A DNA stretch of 64,000 nucleotides from Phenylobacterium sp. (lineage in GTDB: Bacteria; Pseudomonadota; Alphaproteobacteria; Caulobacterales; Caulobacteraceae): positions 1-64,000 of the forward strand of contig SSMU01000008.1 in the NCBI GenBank assembly GCA_004799545.1, given 5' to 3'. Each line of letters opens with the position of its first letter. The stretch's first letter is position 1. The notes beneath the pieces were generated by a model that had not been told where the DNA came from, made no database searches, and was given only the letters and a program-made list of their open reading frames with translations. A program made the position numbers and the translations under genes. Below, piece by piece: positions 16,977 through 25,499 of the stretch.

Positions 16977-18062
16977 CTAGGCGTCGAACACTATGACCGA
17001 GCGCGCGACGGCGCCGGTCTTCATCTCGACGAAGGCCTCGTTGACGTCCTCGAGCTTGATGCGGCGCGAGATCATGTCGTCGAGGTGCAGCTTGCCGGAC
17101 ATGTAGAAGTCGACCAGGCGGGGCATGTCGACCGGAAAGCGGTTGGAGCCCATCAGCGAGCCCTGGATGCGCTTCTCGCCGAGGAAGGCCGCGCCCATCA
17201 GGCTGATGGTCTGGCCGACCGGGATCATGCCGATGATGTTGGCCGTGCCGCCGCGCCGGAGCATGTTGAACGCCTGCTCGGCGGTCTTGGAGAGGCCAAT
17301 GGCCTCGAAGGAGTGCTGCACGCCCCCCTTGGTCAGCTCGATGACCTCCTTCACCACGTCGGTGTCCGCGGCGCAGATGAAGTCCGTGGCCCCGAACGAC
17401 TTGGCCATGTTCGCCTTGCCGGGCGCCATGTCGATGGCGATGATCCGGCTGGCGCCGGCGATCGCCGCGCCATTGACCGCGGCGAGGCCCACGCCGCCGC
17501 AGCCGATCACCGCCACGGTGTCGCCCGGCCTGACGTTGGAGGTGTGCATCGCCGCGCCGACGCCGGTCATCACCCCGCAGCCGATCAGGGCGGCGCGGTC
17601 GAGCGGCATGTCCTTGCGGATCGCCACGCAGGCGTGCTCGTGGATCAGCATCTGCTCGGCGAACGAGGAGAGGTTCAGGTACTGCAGCATCGGCCCCTTG
17701 GCCGAGGAGAGCCTGGGCTCGTCGTCCGGCCCGCGCTTGGTGTCGGGTGAGACGCACAGGCTCATGTGGCCGGTCAGGCAGAACTCGCAGTGGCCGCAGA
17801 AGGCCGAGAGGCAGGTGATCACATGGTCGCCCGGCTTCACGGTGCGGACCTCCGAGCCCACCGCCTCGACCACGCCGGCGCTCTCGTGGCCCAGCACCGC
17901 CGGCAGCGGGTGCGGGTAGGAACCCTCGATGAAGTGCAGGTCGGAGTGGCAGACCCCGGCGGCGGCGGTGCGGATCAACACCTCGTGCGGGCCGGGCTTG
18001 TTGATCTGGACGTCTTCGATCTGAAGCGGCTTGCCGACTTCGCGCAGGACTGCGGCCTTCAT
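16977..18062 (-). CDS. Zinc-dependent alcohol dehydrogenase (MDR superfamily)
   Basis: A 361-residue medium-chain dehydrogenase. Catalytic zinc ligands are C38 (GVCHSD), the His in LGHESAG (~60) and a later Cys in the LIGCGVMTG segment; the structural zinc lobe is CLSAFCGHCEFCLTGH plus a further Cys. The nucleotide-binding motif is AVIGCGGVGLAAV (~187). The insertion pattern matches class III/NDMA-type alcohol dehydrogenases that oxidise alcohols or S-hydroxymethyl adducts with NAD(P). I chose the ATG at 18062 with GGAGG six bases upstream. A perfect 14-bp operator lies 20 bases upstream of the start, suggesting repression by an unlinked TetR-type regulator. Confidence 0.93.
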   Translation of the reverse strand: MKAAVLREVGKPLQIEDVQINKPGPHEVLIRTAAAGVCHSDLHFIEGSYPHPLPAVLGHESAGVVEAVGSEVRTVKPGDHVITCLSAFCGHCEFCLTGHMSLCVSPDTKRGPDDEPRLSSAKGPMLQYLNLSSFAEQMLIHEHACVAIRKDMPLDRAALIGCGVMTGVGAAMHTSNVRPGDTVAVIGCGGVGLAAVNGAAIAGASRIIAIDMAPGKANMAKSFGATDFICAADTDVVKEVIELTKGGVQHSFEAIGLSKTAEQAFNMLRRGGTANIIGMIPVGQTISLMGAAFLGEKRIQGSLMGSNRFPVDMPRLVDFYMSGKLHLDDMISRRIKLEDVNEAFVEMKTGAVARSVIVFDA

Positions 18063-18081
18063 GTCGTTCCTCCCCACCGTT

Positions 18082-18095
18082 CGAACATTTGTTCG
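18082..18095. promoter_or_regulatory. Palindromic operator upstream of the alcohol dehydrogenase
   Basis: CGAACA-TT-TGTTCG is a perfect 14-bp palindrome. It begins 20 bases upstream of the dehydrogenase ATG, just outside the ribosome site, where a bound repressor would block transcription. TetR/AcrR-type proteins favour sites of this size. No regulator gene is adjacent; the next gene upstream is the chromate transporter. Confidence 0.6.
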
Positions 18096-18205
18096 TCTCC
18101 AGAAGCCTTATCGCCGTTCAGATGCGGCGGCCAAGGGGCTTTCGAGCCCGCGTTGCGGCAATTTAAGTCGACAGCCGCCGCCCCTTCGCCCCAAGACAGC
18201 AGGCG

Positions 18206-19441
18206 ATGGCCGCCGCAGAACCCACCCTCGACCCCGCGCCAGCGCGGCATGTCGGCGAGGTCTTCCTGGCCTTCCTCAAGCAGGGCCTGACCGCGTTCGG
18301 CGGCCCGGTCGCCCACCTGGGCTACTTCCGCCGCGAGTTCGTGGAGCGGCGCGGCTGGCTCACCGAGGCCGCCTTCGCCGACCTGTTGGCCCTGGCCCAA
18401 TTCCTGCCCGGTCCGGCGTCCAGCCAGCTCGGCATGGCCATTGGCCTCCGGCGCGCCGGCTGTGCGGGGATGCTGGCCGCCTGGATCGGCTTCACCCTGC
18501 CCGCCGCCCTGGCGATGATCGCCCTGGCCTACCTGGCGCCCGCGGTCAGCCAGACCTGGGGCGAGGGCTGGCTGCACGGCCTGAAGATCGCAGCCGCCGC
18601 CGTGGTGATCCAGGCGCTGATCGCCATGGCCCGCACCCTGGCGGTCGGCCCGATCCGCGCCGGCATGGCGATCGGGGCCGGCGTCGGCTTGCTGATCGCC
18701 CACGGGACCGGCTCCATCGCCCAGATCTTCGCCCTGGTGGCCGGCGGCCTGTTCGGCCTGGTCTGGCTGAAGCAGGACCCAACGCCGCAGACACCCGACG
18801 ACCCGGCCACCCACTTCGTCCCGCGATCGGTCTCGATCGGCGCGCTCGTGGTCTTCGGCCTGCTGCTCGCGGTCCTGCCGTTCGCCGCCGCCTGGCTCTC
18901 CAGCCCGACGCTCGGCCTGGCCAGCGTCTTCTACCGCACCGGCTCGCTGGTGTTCGGCGGTGGCCACGTGGTGCTGCCGCTGCTGGAGCGCGACATCGTC
19001 GGCCGCGGCTGGCTGGACCAGGACACCTTCCTCTCCGGCTACGGCATGGTGCAGGCCCTGCCCGGGCCGCTGTTCGCCTTCGCGGGCTTCGTGGGGGCCA
19101 GCCAGGACTACGCCCGCGCCGGCTGGAGCGGCGGCCTGTTGGCGCTGGTGGCGATCTTCCTGCCCAGCCTGCTGCTGGTGCTGGGCGTCCTGCCGTTCTG
19201 GGACCGGCTGAAGGCCTATCCGGCGGCCAGGGGCGCCATGGCGGGGGTCAACGCGGTGGTGGTGGGCCTGCTGGGGGCGGCCCTCTGGCAGCCGGTGCTG
19301 ACCTCGACGGTGGTCAGGCTCTCCGACTGGGCGCTGGTGGCGGCCGCCTGGCTGTTCCTTAGCGTCGCCAAGCTGCCGCCCTGGCTGGTGGTGATCGGCT
19401 TCGCCGTGGCCACTGGCGTGATGACCAAGGTCGCGATCTAG
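18206..19441 (+). CDS. chrA: Chromate efflux transporter ChrA
   Basis: A 411-residue bidomain CHR-family protein. Each half has the family pattern: FLKQGLTAFGGPVAHLGYF near residue 23 and FYRTGSLVFGGGHVVLPLLE near residue 242, each followed by a LAQFLPGP / MVQALPGP motif. Roughly ten to eleven hydrophobic segments are visible. ChrA exports chromate from the cytoplasm by proton-driven antiport. No chrB or chrR is nearby, so it stands alone, divergent from the alcohol dehydrogenase across 143 bases. Confidence 0.95.
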   Translation: MAAAEPTLDPAPARHVGEVFLAFLKQGLTAFGGPVAHLGYFRREFVERRGWLTEAAFADLLALAQFLPGPASSQLGMAIGLRRAGCAGMLAAWIGFTLPAALAMIALAYLAPAVSQTWGEGWLHGLKIAAAAVVIQALIAMARTLAVGPIRAGMAIGAGVGLLIAHGTGSIAQIFALVAGGLFGLVWLKQDPTPQTPDDPATHFVPRSVSIGALVVFGLLLAVLPFAAAWLSSPTLGLASVFYRTGSLVFGGGHVVLPLLERDIVGRGWLDQDTFLSGYGMVQALPGPLFAFAGFVGASQDYARAGWSGGLLALVAIFLPSLLLVLGVLPFWDRLKAYPAARGAMAGVNAVVVGLLGAALWQPVLTSTVVRLSDWALVAAAWLFLSVAKLPPWLVVIGFAVATGVMTKVAI

Positions 19442-19451
19442 GACAAAGCCC

Positions 19452-20393
19452 CTAGATGCTGGCCTCGATGGCGGCCGGCTGCGGCGTGAAGATCGACGCG
19501 GCGCGGGGCATCGACAGCTTCGGCATCTGCGGCCAGCGGAAGGTCCAGGCCTTACGGACCGGCAGGCAGCCTTCCAGGGCGGCGATCAGCTCCTGGGCCG
19601 GGCCGTCGTTCAGGAAGTGGTTGGCGCCGCCGACCCGGGCGAAGCGGATCGGCCGCCGCGTCAGGGTCTCGTTGGCCAGCCGCTGGGCCGTCTCGATCGG
19701 GGCGAAGTCGTCCTTGTCGCCGTGGATCATGTGGATCGGCACGTTGACGCGGGCGAGCGCCAGCTTGGCGGCGGCCAGCTGGGCGCGTTGGCCGGTGGCC
19801 TCAATGACCGCGGCGCGCAGGTCGCGCGGGATCACCTTCAAGGCCCTGCCGCCCATGTCTAGCAACCACTTGGCCGTGGGACCCGTCTCGCCGAAGAAGC
19901 CGGAGAGCAAGACCAGGCCCGCGACCTTCCCGGGATTGGCCTCGGCCATCAGGGTGGCGATCGCCGCGCCGTAGGATTGGCCGACCAGCAGCACCTTCTG
20001 GCCCGGGCGGGCGTTCAGCACGGGCGCGAGCGCCTGCGCCTGCACGCGGATGTCGGTGACCGGATGCGACGGCTCAGAGGCGCCATAGCCCGGCCGGTCG
20101 ACGACGATCATCTCGCGGTCCTGCGGCAGCTCGGCCAGGGTCTCGGCCCAGTATTCGGCCCAGGACGGCGCGCCGGTGATCACCACGATCCGCCAGGGGG
20201 CCGGGGTCTCGCGTGGGGTCTCCAGCGCCGAAATGCGCCAGCCGCGACCGCCGCCGGAGAGGAAGCTCGTCCGCCGCACCACGCTGTCAGGATAGTCTTC
20301 CGAAAGGGGCGTGTGTTCGGTCCGGCCCTTGGCCGCGGCCTCGATACAGGCCCAGCCCATGGCGAACACGCCTTTCGGCCGTTTGCGCGGCAC
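19452..20393 (-). CDS. Alpha/beta hydrolase
   Basis: A 313-residue alpha/beta-hydrolase fold protein: oxyanion region VITGAPSWAEYW, DRPGYGASE strand, nucleophile elbow VGQSYGAA (Ser in GQSYG), acidic HGDKDDFAP and catalytic His in GANHFLNDG. It starts at a GTG (20393) with AGGAGG seven bases upstream. The ~35 C-terminal residues after the fold are unassigned. The gene converges with chrA, 10 bases apart. It may be an esterase or C-C bond hydrolase; the substrate cannot be told. Confidence 0.88.
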   Translation of the reverse strand: MPRKRPKGVFAMGWACIEAAAKGRTEHTPLSEDYPDSVVRRTSFLSGGGRGWRISALETPRETPAPWRIVVITGAPSWAEYWAETLAELPQDREMIVVDRPGYGASEPSHPVTDIRVQAQALAPVLNARPGQKVLLVGQSYGAAIATLMAEANPGKVAGLVLLSGFFGETGPTAKWLLDMGGRALKVIPRDLRAAVIEATGQRAQLAAAKLALARVNVPIHMIHGDKDDFAPIETAQRLANETLTRRPIRFARVGGANHFLNDGPAQELIAALEGCLPVRKAWTFRWPQMPKLSMPRAASIFTPQPAAIEASI

Positions 20394-20470
20394 TATCGGA
20401 CCTCCTCAGTTCTAACCGTCACCTGAGATCGCAAACGCGCGATTCAAGAGGCGGTTCGCCCTGGGAGCCA

Positions 20471-22102
20471 TTAAACGGCGGGTTCTGCTGTGACCGTGGT
20501 CAACCGGTCACGCAATTCGCGCTTCAGCACCTTGCCGGTGGGCCCAAGCGGCAGCTCGGAAACGATCCGCACCTCGTCCGGCGTCCACCACTTGGCGACC
20601 CGCTCGGCGACATGGGCCTTGAGCGCTTCGGGGTCCGCCTGCTGGCCCGGCCGCAGCACGACCAGGAGCAGCGGCCGCTCGTCCCATTTCGGGTGCGGCA
20701 TGCCGATCGCCGCGGCCATGGCCACCGCCGGATGCGAGCAGACCGCGTCCTCCAGGTCGAGGGTCGAGATCCACTCCCCGCCGGACTTGATCACGTCCTT
20801 GGCCCGGTCGGTGAGCCGCAGGTAGCCCTCGGCGTCGATCGTGGCGATGTCGCCGGTGTCGAACCAGCCGTCGGCGGTGAAGGCGGCGGACCCGTCGTGC
20901 TTGAAATAGGCCTTGGCGACCCATGGGCCCTTCACCTGCAGGGCGCCGGCGCTCTTGCCGTCCCGGGCTAGCACCTGGCCGTCCTCGCCCACCACCCTGA
21001 GCTCGACGCCCCAAAGGCCCCGGCCCTGCTTGACCTTGCGCGCCGCGCTCACCACCGGATCCTCGCCCGCGTGGCGCGGCAGCGGCCGGTTGACGACGCC
21101 CAGCGGGCTGGTCTCGGTCATGCCCCAGATCTGGTGAACCACGCCGCCCAGCCGCGTCTCGATCCGCTCGATCAGCGCCGCGGTCGGCGCCGAGCCGCCG
21201 ATGGCGATGGTCTTGACGGTCGAAAGCCGTTTGCCGGCCTGCTCCAGGTGCTCGGCCACGCCAACCCAGATGGTCGGAACGCCGAGCACGAAGGTGACCC
21301 CCTCCGCCTCGATCAGCTCGGCCACGGAGGCGCCGTCCAGGGCGCGTCCGGGCAGCACCAGCTTGGCCCCCACCAGCGGGGCGGCGTAGGGCGTCCCCCA
21401 GGCGTTGGCGTGGTACATCTGGGCGCAGGGCATGATCGCGTCGGCCGCGCCGAAGTTGAAGGCGTCGGGCAGGCCCAGGGCCATGGCGTGCAGCACCGTC
21501 GAGCGGTGCGAATAGAGCACCCCCTTCGGATTGCCGGTGGTGCCGGAGGTGTAGCAGAGCCCGCAGGCGGTCTTCTCGTCGAGCTCCGGCCAGGTGAACT
21601 CCGGCGCGGCTGCGGCAAGCAGGTCCTCGTAGACCAGGGTCCCGCCCGGGACGCCCGGCGGCACGTGCGCCGCATCGGTCAGCGAGACGAAAGTCTTCAC
21701 CGTCCGCATCTGCGGGGCGACCTCGCCGACCAGCTCCCCGAAGGTGGCGTCGAACAACAGGACCCGGTCCCCGGCGTGGTTGGCGACCCAGGCCACCTGG
21801 TCCGGATGCAGCCGCGGATTGATGGTGTGCAGCACCGCCCCGATCCCAGTGGCGGCGAAGTAGAGCTCGAAGTGGCGGTGGGTGCTCCAGGCCAGGGTCG
21901 CCACCCGGTCGCCCGGCTTCACCCCGAGCGTGATCAGCGCATTCGCCAGCCGCTTCACCCGCGCCAGCGCCTGGGCATAGCCGTAGCGATGGATCGGCCC
22001 CTCGACCGTGCGCGCCACCACCTGCTGGTCCGGATGGTAGAGCGCGGCATGCTCCAGCAGGCTGGGCAGCGTCAGCGGCCAGTCCATCATCAGGCCCTGC
22101 AT
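20471..22102 (-). CDS. Fatty-acid--CoA ligase (AMP-binding family)
   Basis: A 543-residue adenylate-forming enzyme. The P-loop is YTSGTTGNPKGV, A5 is WGMTETSPLG, A7 is GWFDTGDIATID, A8 is RAKDVIKSGGEWIS, and the catalytic lysine lies in PTGKVLKRELRD. The overall pattern matches medium/long-chain acyl-CoA ligases (FadD/AlkK-like), which activate fatty acids to acyl-AMP and then acyl-CoA in the cytoplasm. GGGAGGAG precedes the ATG by 7 bases. Neighbours give no pathway context. Confidence 0.94.
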   Translation of the reverse strand: MQGLMMDWPLTLPSLLEHAALYHPDQQVVARTVEGPIHRYGYAQALARVKRLANALITLGVKPGDRVATLAWSTHRHFELYFAATGIGAVLHTINPRLHPDQVAWVANHAGDRVLLFDATFGELVGEVAPQMRTVKTFVSLTDAAHVPPGVPGGTLVYEDLLAAAAPEFTWPELDEKTACGLCYTSGTTGNPKGVLYSHRSTVLHAMALGLPDAFNFGAADAIMPCAQMYHANAWGTPYAAPLVGAKLVLPGRALDGASVAELIEAEGVTFVLGVPTIWVGVAEHLEQAGKRLSTVKTIAIGGSAPTAALIERIETRLGGVVHQIWGMTETSPLGVVNRPLPRHAGEDPVVSAARKVKQGRGLWGVELRVVGEDGQVLARDGKSAGALQVKGPWVAKAYFKHDGSAAFTADGWFDTGDIATIDAEGYLRLTDRAKDVIKSGGEWISTLDLEDAVCSHPAVAMAAAIGMPHPKWDERPLLLVVLRPGQQADPEALKAHVAERVAKWWTPDEVRIVSELPLGPTGKVLKRELRDRLTTVTAEPAV

Positions 22103-22169
22103 GGGGGCGCTCCTCCCGGATCGTCGGTCAGGCGAGGGTAAGGCCGCGGCCGCGACGGGAGCAACCTCG

Positions 22170-22979
22170 CTAGGCTTTCGCCGCCTTGCGCCTGCGGGCG
22201 GGCTGCGCCGCGGGCAGAGCCTTCGGCGCGTCCCGCACCACGGTCATCATGTAGTTCACGTCGGTGTCGTGGCTCTGCTTCCAGCGGCCGGACAGCGGCT
22301 CGAACACCACCCCGAACGGACCGTCGAGCGTGACCGGCTCGCCGTCCAGGAAGCCCGTGATCTCCTCTGGCTTCAGGAACCGGTTCCAGTCGTGGGTGCC
22401 GGGCGGCAGCCAGCGCAGCACGTATTCCGCCCCGACCTTGGCGAGCGCGAAGGCCTTCAGGGTGCGGTTGAGCGTGGCCACGATCATCAGCCCGCCCGGC
22501 TTCAGCAGCCGCGCGCAGCTCCTGAGATAGTCGCCCGGATCGGCGACGTGCTCGATCACCTCCATGTTGAGGATCAGGTCGAAGGGGCCTTCGCCCGCCG
22601 CCAGCAGGGCTTCGGCGGTGGAGCAGCGGTAGTCGATCGCGAGCCCCTGCTCGGCGGCGTGCGCACTGGCCGTGCCGATGTTGCGCTCCGAGGCGTCGAC
22701 GCCGGTCACCTGGAAGCCCAGCCGGGTCATCGGCTCCGAAAGCAGGCCGCCGCCGCAGCCGATGTCCAGCAGGCGCAGGCCCTCGAACGGCCGCCGCGCC
22801 TGGGCGTCGCGCCCGAAGCGATGCAGCGCCTGCTCCCGGATGAAACCCAGCCTGACGGGGTTGAATTTATGCAGCGGCGCGAACTTGCCCCGCGGGTCCC
22901 ACCACTCGGCGGCGATCTTCGAGAACCGCTCGACTTCGGCAGGATCGATGCTGGATCGGGCGTCGGCGTGGGTGGTCAT
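22170..22979 (-). CDS. ubiG: Ubiquinone biosynthesis O-methyltransferase UbiG
   Basis: A 269-residue methyltransferase that carries out both O-methylations in ubiquinone synthesis. The N-terminal signature [21 protein letters not shown] (in part, ~28-45) is specific to UbiG. The SAM motif is [15 protein letters not shown] (~89-103), followed by [12 protein letters not shown] and LNMEVIEHV. The last ~20 residues are a basic tail. The gene diverges from lysC, which starts 128 bases away; this pairing of ubiG with lysC is familiar from alphaproteobacteria. Confidence 0.97.
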   Translation of the reverse strand: MTTHADARSSIDPAEVERFSKIAAEWWDPRGKFAPLHKFNPVRLGFIREQALHRFGRDAQARRPFEGLRLLDIGCGGGLLSEPMTRLGFQVTGVDASERNIGTASAHAAEQGLAIDYRCSTAEALLAAGEGPFDLILNMEVIEHVADPGDYLRSCARLLKPGGLMIVATLNRTLKAFALAKVGAEYVLRWLPPGTHDWNRFLKPEEITGFLDGEPVTLDGPFGVVFEPLSGRWKQSHDTDVNYMMTVVRDAPKALPAAQPARRRKAAKA

Positions 22980-23107
22980 GCCCCCTCATAGACCCACGCT
23001 CGCGGCGGGTGAAACGCCCAGGACGTTGCGGCCCCTTCACAGCGCCGTTAGAAGGCGCAGCCCTTCGCGGGCGCAACAGAACAAACGCGGGCTTCGACCA
23101 GGTCTAA

Positions 23108-24373
23108 ATGTCTCGGCTGGTGATGAAATTTGGGGGCACGTCCGTCGCCGACCTGGAGCGCATCCGCCGCGTCGCCCGGCTGGTGAGCGCCGAGGTGCAG
23201 GCCGGGCGCCACGTGGCCGTGGTGGTCTCGGCCATGGCCGGCAAGACCAATGAGCTGGTCGCCTGGACCGATGGCGCGGGCGCCTCGGCCCAGGGCATCG
23301 CGCCCTCCGACGACGAGTACGACACCGTGGTGGCCTCCGGCGAGCAGGTGACCGCCGGCCTGCTGGCCATGACGCTGCGCAACATGGGCGTGCGCGCCCG
23401 CTCCTGGATGGGCTGGCAGATCCCGATCATCGCCGACGATTCCCACGGCCGCGCGCGCATCGAGGAGATCCAGGCGGAGAAACTGGGCGCGGCGATCGAC
23501 TCCGGCGAGGTCGCCGTGGTGGCAGGCTTCCAGGGCGTCACCCGCGACGGCCGGCTGGCGACCCTCGGCCGCGGCGGCTCGGACACCTCGGCGGTGGCCG
23601 TGGCGGCCGCCCTCGAGGCCGAGCGCTGCGACATCTACACCGACGTGGACGGGGTCTACACCACCGACCCCAGGATCGAATCCAAGGCGCGGAAGCTCGC
23701 CAAGATCTCCTACGAGGAGATGCTGGAGATGGCCTCGCTCGGCGCCAAGGTGCTGCAGACCCGCTCGGTCGAGCTCGCCATGGCCTACAACCTGCCCGTC
23801 CGGGTGCTGTCCAGTTTTGTCGAACCCGGCGAGGCCCCCGGACCTGATGGGGAACTTCAGGGGACCATCGTCTGCGACGAGGAGGAGATCGTGGAAAAGC
23901 GGATCGTGAGCGGCGTGGCCTACAGCCGCGACGAGGCGAAGATCAGCCTCTTCGGCCTGCCCGACCATCCTGGCGTCTCGTCGGAGATCTTCGGCGCCCT
24001 GGCCGACGCCAACGTCAACGTCGACATGATCGTCCAGAGCCACGCCCGCTCGGCCGACACCGCCAACATGGAGTTCACGGTCGGCAAGCGCGACGCCGGC
24101 CGGGCCATGGAGATCGTCCGCGCGGTGCAGTCGCGGATCGGCTTCGAGGACGCCACCGTCGACGAGGAGGTGGCCAAGGTCTCGGTGATCGGGGTCGGCA
24201 TGCGTAGCCACACCGGCGTCGCCAAGACCATGTTCGGCGCGCTCGCCGAAAAGGGCGTCAACATCCAGGTGATCTCCACCTCGGAGATCAAGATCAGCGT
24301 GCTAATCGACGCGGCCTACACCGAGCTGGCGGTGCGCGCCCTGCACGCGGCCTATGGGCTGGACAAACTCTAG
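23108..24373 (+). CDS. lysC: Aspartate kinase
   Basis: A 421-residue aspartokinase, which catalyses the first step of lysine, threonine and methionine synthesis. The N-terminus MSRLVMKFGGTSVAD has the kinase lysine and the glycine-rich loop; GRGGSDTSAVAVAAAL (~155-170) binds ATP/aspartate, and YTDVDGVYTTDPR follows. Two ACT domains cover ~260-420 (KISLFGLPDHPGV; VSVIGVGMRSHTGVA), the usual site of allosteric feedback by lysine or threonine. The gene ends four bases into a convergent acetyltransferase gene. I see no lysine riboswitch in the 128 bases upstream. Confidence 0.97.
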   Translation: MSRLVMKFGGTSVADLERIRRVARLVSAEVQAGRHVAVVVSAMAGKTNELVAWTDGAGASAQGIAPSDDEYDTVVASGEQVTAGLLAMTLRNMGVRARSWMGWQIPIIADDSHGRARIEEIQAEKLGAAIDSGEVAVVAGFQGVTRDGRLATLGRGGSDTSAVAVAAALEAERCDIYTDVDGVYTTDPRIESKARKLAKISYEEMLEMASLGAKVLQTRSVELAMAYNLPVRVLSSFVEPGEAPGPDGELQGTIVCDEEEIVEKRIVSGVAYSRDEAKISLFGLPDHPGVSSEIFGALADANVNVDMIVQSHARSADTANMEFTVGKRDAGRAMEIVRAVQSRIGFEDATVDEEVAKVSVIGVGMRSHTGVAKTMFGALAEKGVNIQVISTSEIKISVLIDAAYTELAVRALHAAYGLDKL

Positions 24374-24786
24374 TCGAAGTCGAACATCACCACGTCGTCC
24401 GGCGGCGGGCTGAGGCCGCCGGCGCTGGCGTAGAGCCGCATCGCGGCCTCGTTCCCGCGATTGGTGAACACGAACATCTCGTCCCAGCCGCGTTCGGGCA
24501 TCAGCGCCTTCAGCCGCTCCAGCATGGCGCGGGCGACGCCGCGTCGGCGGCGCGCCTCGACGACATCGACGGAATAGATGAAGAAGCTCACCGCTTCGAA
24601 GCGGCGCAACACATGGCCATAGACGAAGCCGGTCACCTCGCCGGCCTCGATCGCCGCGACATTGACCATGGTATCGTCCGCCAGGTGGGCCGCCGCGCGC
24701 TCGGGCGTCAGCGCGCCCTCTTCGATCATCGCCACGGCGCGGATCAGCAGATCCTCGTCGCCCGGCGCGAGGACCCGGACCTCCAC
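24370..24786 (-). CDS. GNAT acetyltransferase, AAC(3)-I-like
   Basis: A 138-residue GNAT-fold protein. The acetyl-CoA loop is RRRRGVARAMLERLK, after the strand FFIYSVDVVE, then MFVFTNRGNEAAMRLYASAG and a closing DDVVMFDFD. This order matches the aminoglycoside 3-N-acetyltransferase type I group (IYIYDLAV ... RRQGIA ... DPAVALY ... HFDI in AAC(3)-I), although several residues differ. It starts at a GTG two bases after the stop of the TetR gene, so the two are translationally coupled. The GNAT fold is clear; aminoglycoside activity is only suggested. Confidence 0.82.
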   Translation of the reverse strand: MEVRVLAPGDEDLLIRAVAMIEEGALTPERAAAHLADDTMVNVAAIEAGEVTGFVYGHVLRRFEAVSFFIYSVDVVEARRRRGVARAMLERLKALMPERGWDEMFVFTNRGNEAAMRLYASAGGLSPPPDDVVMFDFD

Positions 24787-24788
24787 GC

Positions 24789-25412
24789 TCAGCCGCCGCG
24801 CGGCCCGAACGCGCGGAGGAAGGTCTCCACCGCGCCCGTCACCTCGGTCTCGATCTGCTCGGGCGTGAGTTCGGGCGCGTAGTTGGTGAGCCGTTCCTTG
24901 AAGTAGCGGTTCTGGCAGAGCGCCAGGAACTGATGCGCCGCGCGCATCGGGTCGTCGACCTGGAGCTTTCCGGCCGCCGCCCACTCGCTAATGTGCCTGG
25001 CGAGCCGGCCCGCCCCCTTCAGCGGTCCGGCCTCGTAGAAGGCGCGGCCGATCTCCGGCGAGCGCTCCGCCTCGGCGATGATCAGCCGGAAGTGGCGCAG
25101 GTTCTCGTCGGAGAGCACCCGGCCCACATAGGCGCGACCCAGGCGGGTCAGCACCTCGCGCGGCCCTTCGCCCTCGGCGCGCACTACGTAGATGTCGTCC
25201 AGGTTCAGCACGCAGCGGCGCAGGACGTAGGCCTCGAACAGTTCGTCCTTGCTCTTGAAGTAGTTGTAGAGCGTGCCTTTCGAGCCGCCGAGCCGGGCGG
25301 CGATGCTGGACATGGAGGCCGCGGCGAAGCCCTCCTCCAGGAACACGTCCTGGGCGACGTCGAGGATCGCGTCGCGCCGCGCGTCCCGATCCAGCCTGGC
25401 CTTGCTCAGCAT
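24789..25412 (-). CDS. TetR/AcrR family regulator, probable repressor of the adjacent efflux pump
   Basis: A 207-residue regulator. The helix-turn-helix is at ~14-60 (AQDVFLEEGFAAASMSSIAARLGGSKGTLYNYFKSKDEL in pieces; the GTLYNYF recognition helix is canonical), followed by a TetR C-terminal domain with the NRYFKERL segment characteristic of pump-associated AcrR relatives. It diverges from the outer-membrane factor/EmrA/EmrB operon across 87 bases that contain an ACCGTACGGT palindrome, and it is co-transcribed with the AAC(3)-I-like acetyltransferase. The layout predicts a ligand-released repressor of both arms. Confidence 0.92.
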   Translation of the reverse strand: MLSKARLDRDARRDAILDVAQDVFLEEGFAAASMSSIAARLGGSKGTLYNYFKSKDELFEAYVLRRCVLNLDDIYVVRAEGEGPREVLTRLGRAYVGRVLSDENLRHFRLIIAEAERSPEIGRAFYEAGPLKGAGRLARHISEWAAAGKLQVDDPMRAAHQFLALCQNRYFKERLTNYAPELTPEQIETEVTGAVETFLRAFGPRGG

Positions 25413-25472
25413 TTTTTCCGAACCTGTCTTGACCCCCTACTGGGCAAGCTTATATGGCTCAAATATGACCGT

Positions 25473-25482
25473 ACCGTACGGT
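25473..25482. promoter_or_regulatory. Operator between TetR gene and efflux operon
   Basis: ACCGTACGGT is a perfect 10-bp palindrome, 18 bases upstream of the efflux operon ATG. It is preceded by an extra ACCGT at 25468-25472, giving ACCGT-ACCGT-ACGGT. This is the natural binding site for the divergent TetR regulator. The region also holds AT-rich elements (TTATATGG, AAATATG) that could serve as -10 boxes in either direction. Confidence 0.65.
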
Positions 25483-25499
25483 TTGCAAGGTGATTTGGA

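Noticed and set aside
18079..18094. Possible LexA SOS box (GTTC...GTTC) upstream of the alcohol dehydrogenase
   Set aside because: The two GTTC copies are separated by eight bases; the alphaproteobacterial SOS box needs seven. The perfect 14-bp palindrome explains the site better.
22980..23107. Lysine riboswitch upstream of lysC
   Set aside because: The gap is only 128 bases and shows no multi-helix pattern of that class.
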